NCBI RefSeq assembly: GCF_010093535.1
Contig: NW_022985216.1
Span: 275,029 to 339,028 of the forward strand
Direction: 5' to 3'
Source: Lindgomyces ingoldianus
Taxonomy: Eukaryota; Ascomycota; Dothideomycetes; Pleosporales; Lindgomycetaceae
DNA length: 64,000 nucleotides
The notes under the pieces are model-generated. The model saw only the letters and a program-made list of their open reading frames with translations, searched no databases and was not told the origin of the DNA. Position numbers and translations under genes: made by a program. Shown in pieces: positions 1 through 12,114 of this stretch (position 1 is its first letter; each line of letters opens with the position of its first letter).

Positions 1-2777
1 CGGTGAGAACAAATTGAATGTTCGATTTCAAGGGAGGTGTCCAGTACGATACAGCTGGTTGTGCCTCCATGCGTTCCGCTACTACTGGCTCTGAGAGGGG
101 AAGATCGCCTGTTGGAATGGCGTTGGAAACTGCTAGACTCCCAATTAGGGAAACCACCATAGGAGAGCGAACCATGATTGGTGTCCTTAGCAAAGGCGAG
201 GTGATGGTGAATTTGGTCCTACTCAGCAAAAGAAGGACCGCATCATTGAGGCAGGGAATGTCCACTCTTTAAAGACACACCAGTGGAAGAAGCGAACGAA
301 TTTCCCGGCTACGTCAACCATGCCATCTGGGAAGGAAGATGGATATTGAAAGGATCTGCGGAAATATTGCCCTAACCGGAATTCATGGCGACAATGATTG
401 ATTGGTCCGGTTGCTAGGGTCGAGGTGGGAGGGCTACGCTTACGCAGGCCAGCTATTACTTGAATATAACAGATATAGTGGTGATTAAATATATAATTTT
501 GAAAGGCGATCGATATTCCCGTCATTCATTTAGGTGAGGCTGTGCGGAAGGAATGCCATTTGGTGCATTTTGCCAGTCGAGGATCAGCATGGTTGAGTAT
601 TAACCAATGAACATCATTGCCTCGACAGGCCTCCTCTTCACTTTATGATGCCACTCCACGAATGCTACGGTCGCAAATGTAACACGTGTGAGCACGGGAG
701 CCGTAGTTATATGAGCGGGGCAAAGGACGAGGATGTCGCGGCGGAGGGGGTTTTGAGGACCGACGTGGCTGTATCTTGGGTGGCAGGCAGGCTTTGCATT
801 TGCGAGTGTAGCAAGCCACGGACTCGGGGAGATCATACCTGGGATAAAATTAGCGCATTGCTTGAGTAGACTTCAATCTGGGTGCACTTACATGGCTTCT
901 TAATTCTCCTTCCGCACACCATAAGAACTGGATCTGTAACCTCCAAGACAAGGGTAATTCAGAGCAGAAGCTTGCATTCCGTTGATTTTCTCCTTAATTC
1001 TAGCAACAAGTTTAACAGACTCTACCCTATTCGTGTTCCACGTTATGTGATAGCATGCTGTAGCATTGTAACGGCTTCCTCAAAGGGTGGATTCGCAAAC
1101 TACACACTTGCTTTTTTAAAACTCTGTCCCAAAGGACGCTGGTATCTTCGTCTAAGTGTAATTCTTGCGGATATTTCGTATAGTAGAGTGGAATATGGGA
1201 CATCGCCAGGGCCTGGGACCGTATTTTCACTAAGCTGCTGTTCACGCGGTTTCTCAGATGTATTGTTCCCATTTGAGTCGATTGCTTTCCTGCGTTTCGA
1301 CATCGATGGAGTCAATTCAGCCTCCATCGTCGCCTTCACCTTACTTTTACCCTTCTACTTGTCCTAGTGGGTTTGAGGGAGGTGCTTTAAGCTCGTCGAA
1401 TCGGTTCAGGAAGGGCCAAAAGAAAGAGAGAGCAGACCGTCTTATTGAGCGCGAGGGCATGGTGCAATCTACCCTTTAGTAAGATTTCAGCATTTTTTAA
1501 AGTATTGGAAGAGACTTACCATATTAAGGAGTGTTAGCAGCTGCAGGACCAAATACCCAACGTTTAGAGACGTGAGTTCGTGCAGACAGCTTGAAGCCGC
1601 GTTGCGATACCCTCCACTTCTCTTCCCGAAGCATTGAAGACAATATCTTTGATCCTTAAACCGCGTTTGATTCTACTCCGAGGGTAGTGGTGTTCAGAGC
1701 GATCGTGGCACCCCACCGCCTTGTGACAAACGAAGCTGCCGTCGCGTCGTGCAAAGTTCCCAACACCAATACCAACATCCCACGCCTAAACTCCCTACGG
1801 CCCCCACGGCTCAAAACCCACAGTATCTTGATAATTACCTATGGTCCGCTCTAGCCCACCTCCAGTCTATAATTCCCCTCTTCCACCGGTATGTCTTACA
1901 CTTTTACGCCAGCCCACTTCAGCCCACCGGTGAGTGAGTCCAGCGCACCAACTCAGCCCGCTTGGTAGCTGGAGTCCGGACGCCGTTAGTCTCACCCTGC
2001 CACTTTGCCTCATTCCAGCCGCATGCGGACATGAGTCGTTTCTCGAAAGCAAGCTATGCTTTGTCGGGCTGTTTTGTTGTAATAGTTGTCATTGAGGCGT
2101 CCGATAGAGGAAGGATGTGGCGGTCATATGTGGCGGTCATATGGGGCAAATATTCAGGATGGAGGCTGAGGAAAATCCGGCTGGGTGGAGAACTGGATGC
2201 GAGGGAATTGAGTGCGATAGTTGAGTGGGGATCAGTGTGGTGCATCGAGAAGCGGGATAAGTGTGAGCGGAGTGTGGTAGATGAACATTGCACCTCTAGA
2301 ACGGAGGTTGTGGTCCTGGTTCCAGTGTAGCATTGGGAACTCGCAGAACTCTTTTAGTGAACTTAGCTCCACAACTGATATATATCTATCCTTTCGAAGG
2401 GGATAAAATAGTCGCGAATCAAAGCGGCACACATTCGGGTGTGGTGTCGTGGGTGGTGACGGATTATCCACAGGATCAAACCAGCCGTCTAAAATTGTGC
2501 CAAAGTATCGAGGATCCAGGGCTAAGAGTGTCATAAAAGTTACAATTGGCGCGCTATGTAATATATTCTATATCAATAAAATCTTAAAGCCGCTGCCAAC
2601 CAAGGGGTCGGTACGCCGACCAGTTGCTCTCCAAATCCCACAACGCTGAATCAAACGCCATAGCCGTCCAACAACAGTAGTAGGTATGATATCAAAACAT
2701 AAGCCCAACCCCAACATAAGAAAAATTCCAATAGCCCAGCAATGGGGCGGATCGAACAGTTTAGCGGTGGCAAGTGC
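1..2777. other. gene-poor stretch, no supported gene
   Basis: I see no recognisable protein, tRNA or repeat here. Short open frames occur on both strands but none matches a known family. The most coding-like piece is on the minus strand around 1100-1480: a charged stretch containing SKRRKAIDSNGNN, preceded in another frame by a Met-initiated segment. It cannot be joined without a frame change, so it may be a decayed gene or chance. Confidence 0.5.
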
Positions 2778-3756
2778 TTACGCACGAGCCATCATCTCCT
2801 CGCCAGAGTCCTCACTCAGAGCCTTCTGGTGCGAAGCCTTCTTCTTTCCAATAGTGTTGGCAAGAGCCGGGAAACAGTATCCAGGATGGAAGACAGTCAG
2901 GACTAGTACAGAGATAACAATCATCGCGCCCTCGAGCACAATGAATTCAACCTCATTGCGCATGATGTCGCTGCCCCAGCCATCAGTGAGCTCGGGAATA
3001 CGGTAAGCGCATCGACCAAGGATGCCAATATAGGCGATCACAACGGCGCACATGAACATTCGGAAGGGGGACGAGTTGAGGAGCTTGAGAGACTCAGAAG
3101 AGAGTTCATCACGGTGGCGATGTGTGCGTAAGGTGTATTCGCCGAGGAAGTAGCCAAAGAAGACGAGCACTTGATCATGTTAGAATTAACCTGCACTTGA
3201 GGGGGGGAAGGTACTTACCAACAACTTGGAAGATGACTCCAGTGATCATGAGGTTGGTTCCAACATCCAACATGCTAGATCCGGTATCGGCAGTGGCAGC
3301 GATACCTCCTCCGGCGCCCTGGAGGACGAGAGACAAGATGTCACAAGAGATGAAGATCCAGGTATACCATCCAGCGCGAAGTCTCGACCACTTCTCGCCG
3401 AAGTTCAAGACAATGTGCTTGAGAGTGAGGTAGATACCACCTGCGACAAAAGCAGGCGAAATGATCAGACAGCAGATCTGAATCTGGAAGCCGATATCAC
3501 TCCATGGGTTGCCGTGCATTATAATACGTCCGATGTAGCCGACCATTTCTCCTAGACAGCCCAAGGTCAGGGCTATCATGTAAGTCCATGTTCGGTATTT
3601 GACACCAAGAAGAATTTGGGCGATCATGCAGATGCCGAAGAAGGCAGCGAAGAAGGCATTAGCGCCGAGGTTGGGGTAGTAGCCGTAAATTGTGGCCTCG
3701 ATGGGACATGCGAGACTGATTTCCGTGCATGTATCTGCGTGCTCAGGACGACCCAT
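2778..3756 (-). CDS. RTA1-family seven-transmembrane protein
   Basis: Two exons, 3219..3756 and 2778..3169, separated by a 49-bp GTAAGT...AAG intron, give a 309-residue protein. It belongs to the RTA1/RTM1 family, fungal plasma-membrane proteins with seven membrane spans linked to lipid translocation and drug resistance (for example Rta1 and Rsb1 of yeast). The N-terminal half has several hydrophobic helices and typical family signatures such as GYIGRIIMH, ILSLVLQGAGGGIA and FQVV after the second half of the bundle. The second exon continues with YRIPELTDGWGSDIMRNE, the characteristic RTA1 loop (CAYRIxELxxGW) and a last helix ending before a basic/acidic tail (KKKASHQ...EDSGEE). The start is the first Met upstream of the polar N-terminus. 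The substrate is not predictable from sequence. Confidence 0.92.
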
Positions 3757-6651
3757 AGCGGTGGTGGTTGCTGTGGAAAGTTGGGATGGAAAGAGATGTT
3801 AGAGAGGAATAACTGGGAGCTAAAAAAATCCCTAGTCGAGGTATGAATGAGAACGAATGGATAGGAAATGGACACTAAAAAATTATGAGAAGATGACTGA
3901 CGGATTCTCCTCGAGCCTTATATCGTAATACCCTCTCGAGCGGTCGCACGAAGGCTCGTCTGAAGGATGCGTACTATACATGATGGCGCTTCGTATCAGC
4001 CTTCTTGCAACGCGTCGGAGCAAGTCTAACGGCCGGTGAGGGTAAAGATGCGAGATCAAAGTGTCGTTTCTGCCCTACGAGCCCGCTTGGCGTCACTGGC
4101 TGTGAGCGTGCACGTCCAATTTTAATGCCACTGCTCGCATCTTTAGCTCGATTAGGCCGTAGCTCGCACAAAATGGGAGATTGGGGCTGGCTGGAGGGCA
4201 TTCCATTGGAAGCCTAAGCTGGTGATCGATGCGTCATCGGAGGCTGTGAAATGCAAAAAGCTAGTGCACTTGTCCAAGCGACGGCGGAGCAACCTTACGT
4301 CCGAGAGCCGCAAAACGCACCCACTTGGACTCGTCGGGTTCTCCAATGGCATCGCCCACCTGTTGTTGCTGTTCACAGTGCTTGGCTTGCGGCAAAGCGT
4401 GGGACTCTTGACGTGGCCTAAGGCTGAAGCTCTCGGCGCAAAGTTCGTCCAGATGCTGAGCTCATGGATTCGGCCACGCCAATAGATTAATCGGGTCAAT
4501 CTTGGGACAGATTTTCTGGTATTTTGTTAGTCCCCCTTTCTGCTCAAGAATAGAAACCCATATTTATCGTGGACATATTCTTTCCCGAACTGGTAGTTCT
4601 TGGTTGTGACTGTTCCATCCCTCCGTCTTCATTTTTCTGGAGGTTGCTTGTCATCTAAACTCCGGTCCACCTCTCTATATCTCAACCATCTTCAGGTCCT
4701 GACTCACCCACCCACTTTGGGAATACGAGAAATGCTGGTACTCTTCCTTAATCTATCTTCTGTTGGGTTGCGGCGAAGAAAAGGATTTTCCGCCCACCAC
4801 GGACACAAACCCTTTAATCAAACCCTGCTATCCCAACATGCCTGAGCTGTTGGCCCTCATTTTCACTTCCAAACTTAGCATTGTATTCTCCTTCCGACTT
4901 GCACATTTTGGCCGGCGGTGAGCCATAAAATACCTGCTGGCCATCCATGTGTTAGCTGTCGAACATCGGTATTGATGCTGTTCGGTCCTGCAGCAAGCCT
5001 GCTCACACATTACAGCCAACGCATTCCCACCCCTCCAGTCCTCTCTAACGCCCCCAAACCAACTTCCCAAGGATTTCTGATTTACAGTAATAGGACAGGA
5101 CTGGATGGGCAAAATGTATGACTAAGGACCGCTAACCAGAGCCCCCACTCATGAAAATGGCCTCCATGGACCCTTTCAACCAACCACATCCGATCTACTG
5201 TCACCGACAACACAATCTGGCCGCATCTTCGAGGGATTAAGGTGAGAACCATCCCTGCATCATCTTCCTCGTGCCTGTGTAGCGTTCGCTGCTTATCTTC
5301 TCGTGCGGGACGGAGTCGTGGCGGGCCCATCGCCCCCAACAGTTTTTCTTCAGCCACGTTGCATGCTCACTGCAATCTCCAATGTCCGCCTTAATTACAC
5401 CGCCAACTCTTGTGCACACTTACACCAACCGGCATGTACGATTTCCAAGATTGAAAAGCTTTCTACTTTGTTCGCTTTGGGTGATGGCATACGGCCTTTT
5501 ATCTTGCTCTTCCGGTCCTTTCGACAAGGTTTGAAGAATTGCTCTAACCCCGAGTTTGTGCTCCCGCGGCTCGAATTTCTTCTTTTCGCGACTCATACCC
5601 AACCAACAAAACGTTGTTTTGGCCAGCAGGAGAACCCCTAGGCGTGTCGTCCGAATAAACTCGTGGAGAAGGCCGCTCGTGCGGCTGAGATTGTTTGCAC
5701 CGCGGATGACAACCTTGCTTTCATCTTGAATATCCTTTCATTTAATAAAGTAGAGTTAGTCGAGTTGAGGGCTCCTAGATCAACTCTCCCCGCTATCAAT
5801 GTTCCAATGTTCCATGGCAGGCTCTAATGTGGAGGATTCACATAGTCATGACTAGTTTCGCGATGAAGAAACTCTCACTCATAGACTCTCCCTGAAACCG
5901 TTTCTCGAGTCGCCAACACGTTACGGAGTACTTACAATCCCTTCTCGCTTCACCAATCCAAAGACTTGAACGCCTCTGCCGAACGATAATTTTTGTCGCA
6001 AGTGTCAGCAAGTTGACCCGAGTCCGCGTAAAGTTTCAGCCACCTACCTGCCACGCCCGCCAGCCGTCTCGCTCTACTTGGGACGAGACGAAAAGCCTCC
6101 TTTCCACAACACCACAGACGAGCGGAATCATTCCACCGCGTATAACCGCGTAATCGCACCTAAAAGAATCCCTCACCATCGGAGAGGCAATTTTTCCGCT
6201 TAACGCAGCCTTCAACACCAAGCCGTCCAACGGTCCATGAACGCTCAGCTTCGTTCTTGGGGTTTTCTTGGGCCCAATGCACCTGGGCAAGCACCCACTA
6301 AGCAATCGCATCCTCCACACTCTTTCCACGCGCTCACCCGCCATTTTTCTCTTAACGTGCGGCTTGTATCGAAACCGTCTCATGCCTGCACATTGCCTGT
6401 CTCGCGGTCGTTTCATCCCTCGCTTCTCACCCCCCCTCCCCTCTTCGCGTTTCACAATCCAACTCTAGAAAATGGATTCCTAACAACATTGTTAATATGT
6501 AGCGTTCGCTCTTGAAAAAAGTTAATTCCTACAGGCCGGCCTGATATCCAAGGTTCTGACCTCTTCTTACTTGCTTTGACAGCATAATTTAGTTTTATTT
6601 TAATTGCAAACCCTCGATTTTTTTTCTCCGACGTAAAGAGAATATACCAAG
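3757..6651. other. 2.9-kb intergenic stretch
   Basis: No supported gene. It holds the shared upstream regions of the RTA1 gene (minus) and the SET-domain gene (plus). The last ~500 bp before 6652 is CT-rich and T-rich, as in many fungal promoters. Open frames here have no family features. Confidence 0.5.
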
Positions 6652-7965
6652 ATGAAGGCATTCGTTTCCATTTCGCTGGTCGCTGCAGCCACGGCATTCA
6701 CACACGACAAAGTTGATCCTGTTCCTCAAAAGCCTCTGCGTCAAGATGTCTGTCCCTCAGGAACTATTCTCCACGAAGATTCATGCCACGATAATCTTTC
6801 GTTGTCGCAAAACCGATCTTCAGCAACACAGCAACCGTACCCAATGGCCGGACAACGTGCGGCCAACTTCCCTTGGACATTCTGGCCGCAATGCTTTTCG
6901 AATGAAAATACCAAAGAGCCATACTGCGTATTCACGTCCCACGATTTCGCCGGCGGCCGAGGAATTTCGATAGTCACCACTTCATCCGATGCGTACAACA
7001 TACTGCGAAAGCCTGCATTCTCACAACCAGAGATATTGGAGTATGTAAACGATCTCTCCAACCCACCCTATGTCCAACACGAATTCCCTATCAAAGGCCG
7101 GGGTCTCGTAGCCAACAAGACCCTGCACCGCGGCGACGAAATTTTCTCCTCTACACCCCTCCTCATCAACAACCCGGATGCGTACGACCTTGATGAAGCC
7201 GAGCGCCTCCAACTCGCGCACACAGCCATCGCACAACTACCCACCAAGACCCGAGAGCTCTTCTGGGCGCTCCTAGACCACTTTAAGGGCGACCCCGTCG
7301 ACGACCGCATCAACACCAACGCCTTCGAGCTCGAGATCTTCGGCAACATGCGCCACGGAGTATTCCCGGAAATCGCGATGCTGAACCACGATTGCCGACC
7401 CAACGCAGCGTATTTCTTCGACGAAGAGACACTAACGCATTACGTGCACGCGACGCAGGATATTGCGCCTGGTCAGGAGATTACAATCACGTATACCAAC
7501 AACGCTGCGGTGCGGAGCGTGCGTATGGAGAACTTGAAGCGCAATTGGGGCTTCGATTGTAGTTGTAGTAGCTGTAGAGCTCACCCCGCTCTAACGGCCG
7601 AATCTGATGCTCGGCTTTTGCAAATCGAGGAGTTGGAAGGTACGCTCGATGATTGGAGTACCGAGTCTACTGCTACGCCTGAGATGGCCGAAGCCCTGAT
7701 TTCGCTCATGGTCCAGGAGCGCTTGTATGCCAGTCTTGGGACGGCGTATCGGCTTGCAGCGATGGCGTATTCGAGTTTTGGGGATAAGTGGAATGCGGTG
7801 AGGTATGCGAGGCTAAGTGTGGAGTATCTCGCGCTAGATAAGGGGTTTAGGGAGGGTGATGTTTATGCTATGAAGCAGTTGGCGACTGATCCTGAGATGC
7901 AGTGGAGTTGGAGGAAGAGGGTTGGGAACCAGAGGTTTGTGGGAGGTTGTGGACATCGGCATTAG
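6652..7965 (+). CDS. SET-domain protein with N-terminal signal peptide
   Basis: An intronless 437-residue gene. Residues 1-16 (MKAFVSISLVAAATAF) form a clear secretory signal peptide, followed by a ~125-residue N-terminal region with several Cys (VCPSGTILHEDSC, WPQCF, PYCVF). The SET core starts near residue 145 with IKGRGLVANKTLHRGDEI. It continues with the active-site motif MLNHDCRPNA (NHxCxPN) and ITITYTNN, the stretch that normally supplies the catalytic Tyr and forms the pseudoknot. The cysteine cluster CSCSSC follows as a post-SET-like zinc motif. The C-terminal ~110 residues are helical, as in SET5/SMYD-like fungal proteins. The family normally methylates nuclear or cytosolic proteins, so a secretory leader is odd. 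A secreted or ER-lumenal methyltransferase is inferred from sequence only. No intron was needed, and the start ATG is preceded by an AAG context. Confidence 0.9.
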   Translation: MKAFVSISLVAAATAFTHDKVDPVPQKPLRQDVCPSGTILHEDSCHDNLSLSQNRSSATQQPYPMAGQRAANFPWTFWPQCFSNENTKEPYCVFTSHDFAGGRGISIVTTSSDAYNILRKPAFSQPEILEYVNDLSNPPYVQHEFPIKGRGLVANKTLHRGDEIFSSTPLLINNPDAYDLDEAERLQLAHTAIAQLPTKTRELFWALLDHFKGDPVDDRINTNAFELEIFGNMRHGVFPEIAMLNHDCRPNAAYFFDEETLTHYVHATQDIAPGQEITITYTNNAAVRSVRMENLKRNWGFDCSCSSCRAHPALTAESDARLLQIEELEGTLDDWSTESTATPEMAEALISLMVQERLYASLGTAYRLAAMAYSSFGDKWNAVRYARLSVEYLALDKGFREGDVYAMKQLATDPEMQWSWRKRVGNQRFVGGCGHRH

Positions 7966-8250
7966 ATGGGTAGGGGATTTTGAAAGGTAATTTCGTCCTC
8001 ATTGGCGTTTTTGGGGGGGAATTGGAACTCCGTGGATGGGGATCGTTGGCGTTTAGGTTCTTAAAAGGCCTGTGCCTTGGGAGATGGATGGCACCATCCG
8101 GCTCGGAACAAAAGACTACATCAACTTAATCCTTGTTCCTTCAAATTCGCAATGCATCAAAAGTACTCACTTCTGATCAATATCTTCTCCAGATTTTCTC
8201 ATTTCCACCCCGATCTCTCATCACCACCTCTTCTTACCCTCACTACTCAC

Positions 8251-8472
8251 CTAAGCCCATTGCCCATTAATCCCAACACCCCTCTTCGAAAGATTCTCCT
8301 CTCTCTTCCTCTTTGCTTCCTTCGGTGGATCTTGTTTCATAACATGCGAGTTCATCTTCGGTAGATCCGGAACATCGATATCAAAGGCCGGCTGTCTTGG
8401 CGTGCGTTTCCCGGCAATCTGGGCGGTAGTTTGGAGAGTCAGGGTTAAGAGGATGAGGGACGTAATCTTCAT
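8251..8472 (-). CDS. small secreted peptide precursor with dibasic (Kex2-type) sites
   Basis: A 73-residue ORF starting at the ATG at 8470-8472. Residues 1-19 (MKITSLILLTLTLQTTAQI) are a good signal peptide. The remainder is short and very polar, with dibasic sites at GKR, the KRKR cluster and SKR, the last leaving GVGINGQWA at the C-terminus. This layout resembles fungal Kex2-processed peptide precursors, but there is only one possible terminal peptide rather than repeats and no match to known pheromone sequences. An upstream in-frame extension of 67 codons exists but lacks sense as a leader, so the ATG just before the signal peptide is preferred. The gene lies 540 bp downstream of the multicopper oxidase on the same strand. 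The ending GINGQW also occurs in that oxidase. Function unknown. Confidence 0.45.
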   Translation of the reverse strand: MKITSLILLTLTLQTTAQIAGKRTPRQPAFDIDVPDLPKMNSHVMKQDPPKEAKRKREENLSKRGVGINGQWA

Positions 8473-9011
8473 TGTGGGAGATATTTGCGGAGGATATGAT
8501 GCTGGTCTTGTTGCAGAAGATGGGACGTGCAGTGGTAAGGCTGGAAGAAGTAGTAATAGGCAAAGTGAGTTGCGCTTGTCTGAGTTGAGCTGATAATCAG
8601 AAATCAAGATACCGGCAACCATCCTCCAAATATATACTTGAGCACTTATAGAACTGTGTTTGATGCCCGCCATGGTGGGGACAGGCGGCCGCGTAAGACC
8701 TCAACACAAGGCTGACGACAACCCTCGGTGCGCTTCCGGATCTGGAAATTCGTCTCCGTTTCAGATGGACAAGTTCTTCTCGAAGAGATCTCGTGAAACA
8801 AATGAGTTTGTTTGAAATAAACATTACGTATGTATCTCGAGAGGCTATTTCTTCGCCGGCAGTTCACTATGTAGCCAGGGTGATACGAAGGTGGTGAACA
8901 ATGACCTGATGCTTCAGTTGGCGCTCCTATCTTACGACGCTCCGCTCAAAACACCTGCATAGACAACACCACATCCGACATCCCCGCGATGAAAGCCACT
9001 GATCTCTCCTT
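8473..9011. other. 540-bp intergenic gap
   Basis: No gene seen. It is the 3' region of the multicopper oxidase and the promoter of the small peptide gene. Confidence 0.5.
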
Positions 9012-11061
9012 TCATACACTAGCACCACACCTATGCCTCTTTTTCTCCAATATCCTTTTCCCCTCGCAAGGACTCGCAACCAGCGCGCCATACGGCTCGC
9101 CATCCTCATACGTGTTAAAAATCGTATTGCATTTACTCTCTGCATCAGCCATTGAAACATTGCCCTGTCTACACAGACAATTTCCGCAGTAGCATTCGTT
9201 ACTAGCTTCGCAGAGGGCAATGCCGTCTGAGGGTACGGATCGATATTGTTGTTGGAGCTGCGTCGGGTTTTCGATGAAGATGGAGGCCATGCCGCCGACA
9301 AGGTGCATGTCAATGTGGCAGTGGAAGAACCAAACGCCAGGGTTGTTGGAGAGCCAACGGAGGACAATGTAGCCGTTTGCAGGGACGACGACTGTTATGG
9401 GGTCAGTATAGATAGGAGTAGGGGAAGGGGTTTCTCATACCTGTGTCGCGCATCATAGGGATCTTGGGTAGGGCGGCTTCGTTGTGGTCCCATTCGCCAA
9501 CACCGCGGGCTACAACTTGGAACTCGTGGCCGTGTAAATGCATAGGGTGAGGCCATACCTGTGGGTCCTTCGTGTCAGAAGAAACTGCCGCGTAATCTGC
9601 ATTGACTGTGGGTCGGCGTCAATTACCTGTGGGTTCTTCAAGTACACTTGGATAACGTCCCCTTGGTTGCTGATCCAAGGGTCCACGCCAACGCCATAGG
9701 TATCTGCGTCTAATGCGGCTGCACCAGTCGAGAGAGCAGTGTATAGCGACGGAACTTTAGGCTCGACCCATGGCTCATTCTAAATCAATGTTAGCAACTT
9801 GGAGGAAGTTTCTGCAAGTGATAAACGGCTTACTCCGATCTTGATGCGGGTCCCAACACCTCCATAGTACGTCTGGTTGACGACAAAATTGATGTTTTTC
9901 GTGACCGGTGAGTACAACTTTTCGTTGTTCAGCGGCCTCAGCGAAATGTCGTCGAGCACCACCTGCGGCACCCAAGAAGGGTGCAGAAATCGATTGAAAA
10001 TGAAATCCAGGACCCCTAAGAAGCCTTTATATGTTATATTCCCAATGACAGACATAGCGCTGTCGCTCGGAATATCCTTAGTCAGCATATCTATCGTCAT
10101 TTTGGCGATGTACTTGAAACCGAAGAAAGGGTTCTTCTTTGACTCGACAATGACATCGTAACGTTGACCTGCGCATATGACAATAGTATCAGCATCTTGA
10201 GGACGAATTTGTACGCCGTCTATTTCAACGACTGTAAGCTTGTGTCCGTCGACATGGAATTGACCACATGCCAGTGCGGCCACATTGACGATACGTAGCA
10301 AGTACCGCTTCCCCGGTTTAAAGCTGAAGGTTGGGGCTGTTTTGGTGTCGTTGAACAGGAAGGAATCAGGCGATGGGAGATCACCGTTGTGGTTACCCGG
10401 GCTCAGATACTCGTGAATGAGGAATGGTTGTTGCGTGTGGTACCTGGATTAAGTCAGGCATGCTTTATCTAAGTATGCCTGTCATCTCACCAATCAGACA
10501 TGCTTAGATATATTTGTTCGTCAACTTTCAAGTTTTTCTCCCACGCTGGGTCGTGGATGATCATCTTCCCTCGAAGTCCATCCGGGTATTGACCCTTGGC
10601 ATGGGAATGATACCAATGGGTTCCAGATGGTGCTGCCTCGAACGTGTATGTGAAAGACTGTCCAGGAGCAATTCCGCATTGCGTAACACCAAGGGCACCA
10701 TCGTATGCAGGAGTGCCGAATTGGTACATGCCATGGAAGTGGAGCGAGGTGGTTTCATTTCCGAGTGAATTCTTTGCCTTGACGACGATGGTATCACCCT
10801 TGTTCGCTTCAATGGTGGGGATGCTGAGAGAATATGAGCAGATTTCTATTCCATGACGCAGAGTGCTTACGGCCATTGGCCATTGATGCCAATCACAGGC
10901 CGTGTGAACCCATCAGGGGCGGCTGAGACCCAGCCAATATCAAAGTCATCTATTCATTGTCAAGCCTATGATCTGAATATAATGTGCTTAAAAGGCGTAC
11001 AAGTAACAGTTTTTGCAGACGACAGTGATGCAGAAACAGCAAGTAAAATGAGAGATAACAT
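9012..11061 (-). CDS. secreted multicopper oxidase (Abr1/Fet3-like laccase family)
   Basis: Seven exons: 11001..11061, 10871..10949, 10491..10823, 9834..10443, 9627..9779, 9441..9558 and 9012..9391. All join in frame through 47-68 bp introns and give 577 residues. A signal peptide is present (MLSLILLAVSASLSSA). The three cupredoxin domains carry the four copper motifs: LHFHG (His75, His77), THWYHSH, WPHPMHLHGH and FHCHIDMHL. The type-1 copper Cys is about residue 476 and the axial position ten residues later is Met486, unlike the Leu/Phe of most fungal laccases. The N-terminal DIGWVSAAPDGFTRPVIGIN matches the Abr1/Fet3-like ascomycete oxidases more than basidiomycete laccases. A Cys-rich C-terminal tail (CEASNECYCGNCLC) follows domain 3, and no C-terminal membrane anchor is seen. 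The likely role is extracellular phenol or pigment-precursor oxidation, or ferroxidase activity; the substrate is inferred, not shown. Confidence 0.93.
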
Positions 11062-12114
11062 CTCGCCGTAAACCTTGGGGAAAAGAAGAGAGACAAAGGT
11101 CAAAAGGGTGTTGATAGCGAAATTCCTGCCGTCAACGCATTCAAGTACCAGTACATTCGTTCACCCCTGGACTGGTAGGCGTACTGAGGTCCCCTGCCGA
11201 CCCGCTCTATCTACATCCATGATGGAAATCCTGATAGACGATCCTCAGATCTACCAAGGTAGCAGAGGAAGAGAGCAATCAGTCTTCCCAAACGCAGAAA
11301 AGGCGCTCAGGAGGAGGAAGTTTGAAAGGAGAGCGCAAGTCACTATCTGGAATCGGATAAGATGGCCAGCGGTGGTGGAGAAATGAATATTGGGATCTGC
11401 AGAATAGCACGAAATGGAATGAGCATGATATTGAGTTCGTGGCTGGACTTTCATTGTCCCATGGAGCAACGACAGCGACCTTCAGCTGAAAGGTTGAGTT
11501 GAGAAGTTCTCCCCTCAAAGCAGCACTATTGCCAAGGAGGCTGACCGTGGGATAGAAGTGTTGTTGAGGTGTATCACCGTGCACATTTTGGAAACATGAT
11601 GCCATCGCGAAACGAAGACCACTATTAGTACGTCCAAAAGAAGACTGGCTTGTCCGGATTTGGCCAAGCCAAGACTTACTCCAGTTTCCCTGCAACACCC
11701 GGGACCCAGTGTCTAACTTTCTATCGTCAAACTACTAGTTCCTATCAAATATGCACTTTACGCACTGAACAGTGTGTCATTCGACCTTGCCGTGATTCTA
11801 TTAAACCATTCTATTCATCAACAAACCAGTCGCCTAAGCAAATTCGAGACCAGTCAACTGGCAGCAATGATTCACGATGCAGAAGTAGAACCCCATGGCT
11901 TTCTGAAGATTGTATCATTCAACGCCGTATTTCAATTTCAGTGAGCTAGAATGCTAATTATCATTACCATTTAGATCATCTCTCTTTTCCCCTTTGTTCA
12001 TCTCTCATTCCACCAAAACTCCCCCGTTTCTGCGACTCAAAATTCACTACCTCTTTCCTCTTCTCTTACTGTGCCCTCGTCTAGGACAGCGTCTAAATGG
12101 CTAGCGCCTTATTA
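11062..12114. other. 1.05-kb intergenic stretch
   Basis: Upstream region of the multicopper oxidase and downstream region of the small secreted protein gene. No supported coding sequence. Confidence 0.5.

Noticed and set aside
1100..1480. Two minus-strand open frames that could form one protein if joined
   Set aside because: They lie in different frames without clear splice sites and match no family I know.
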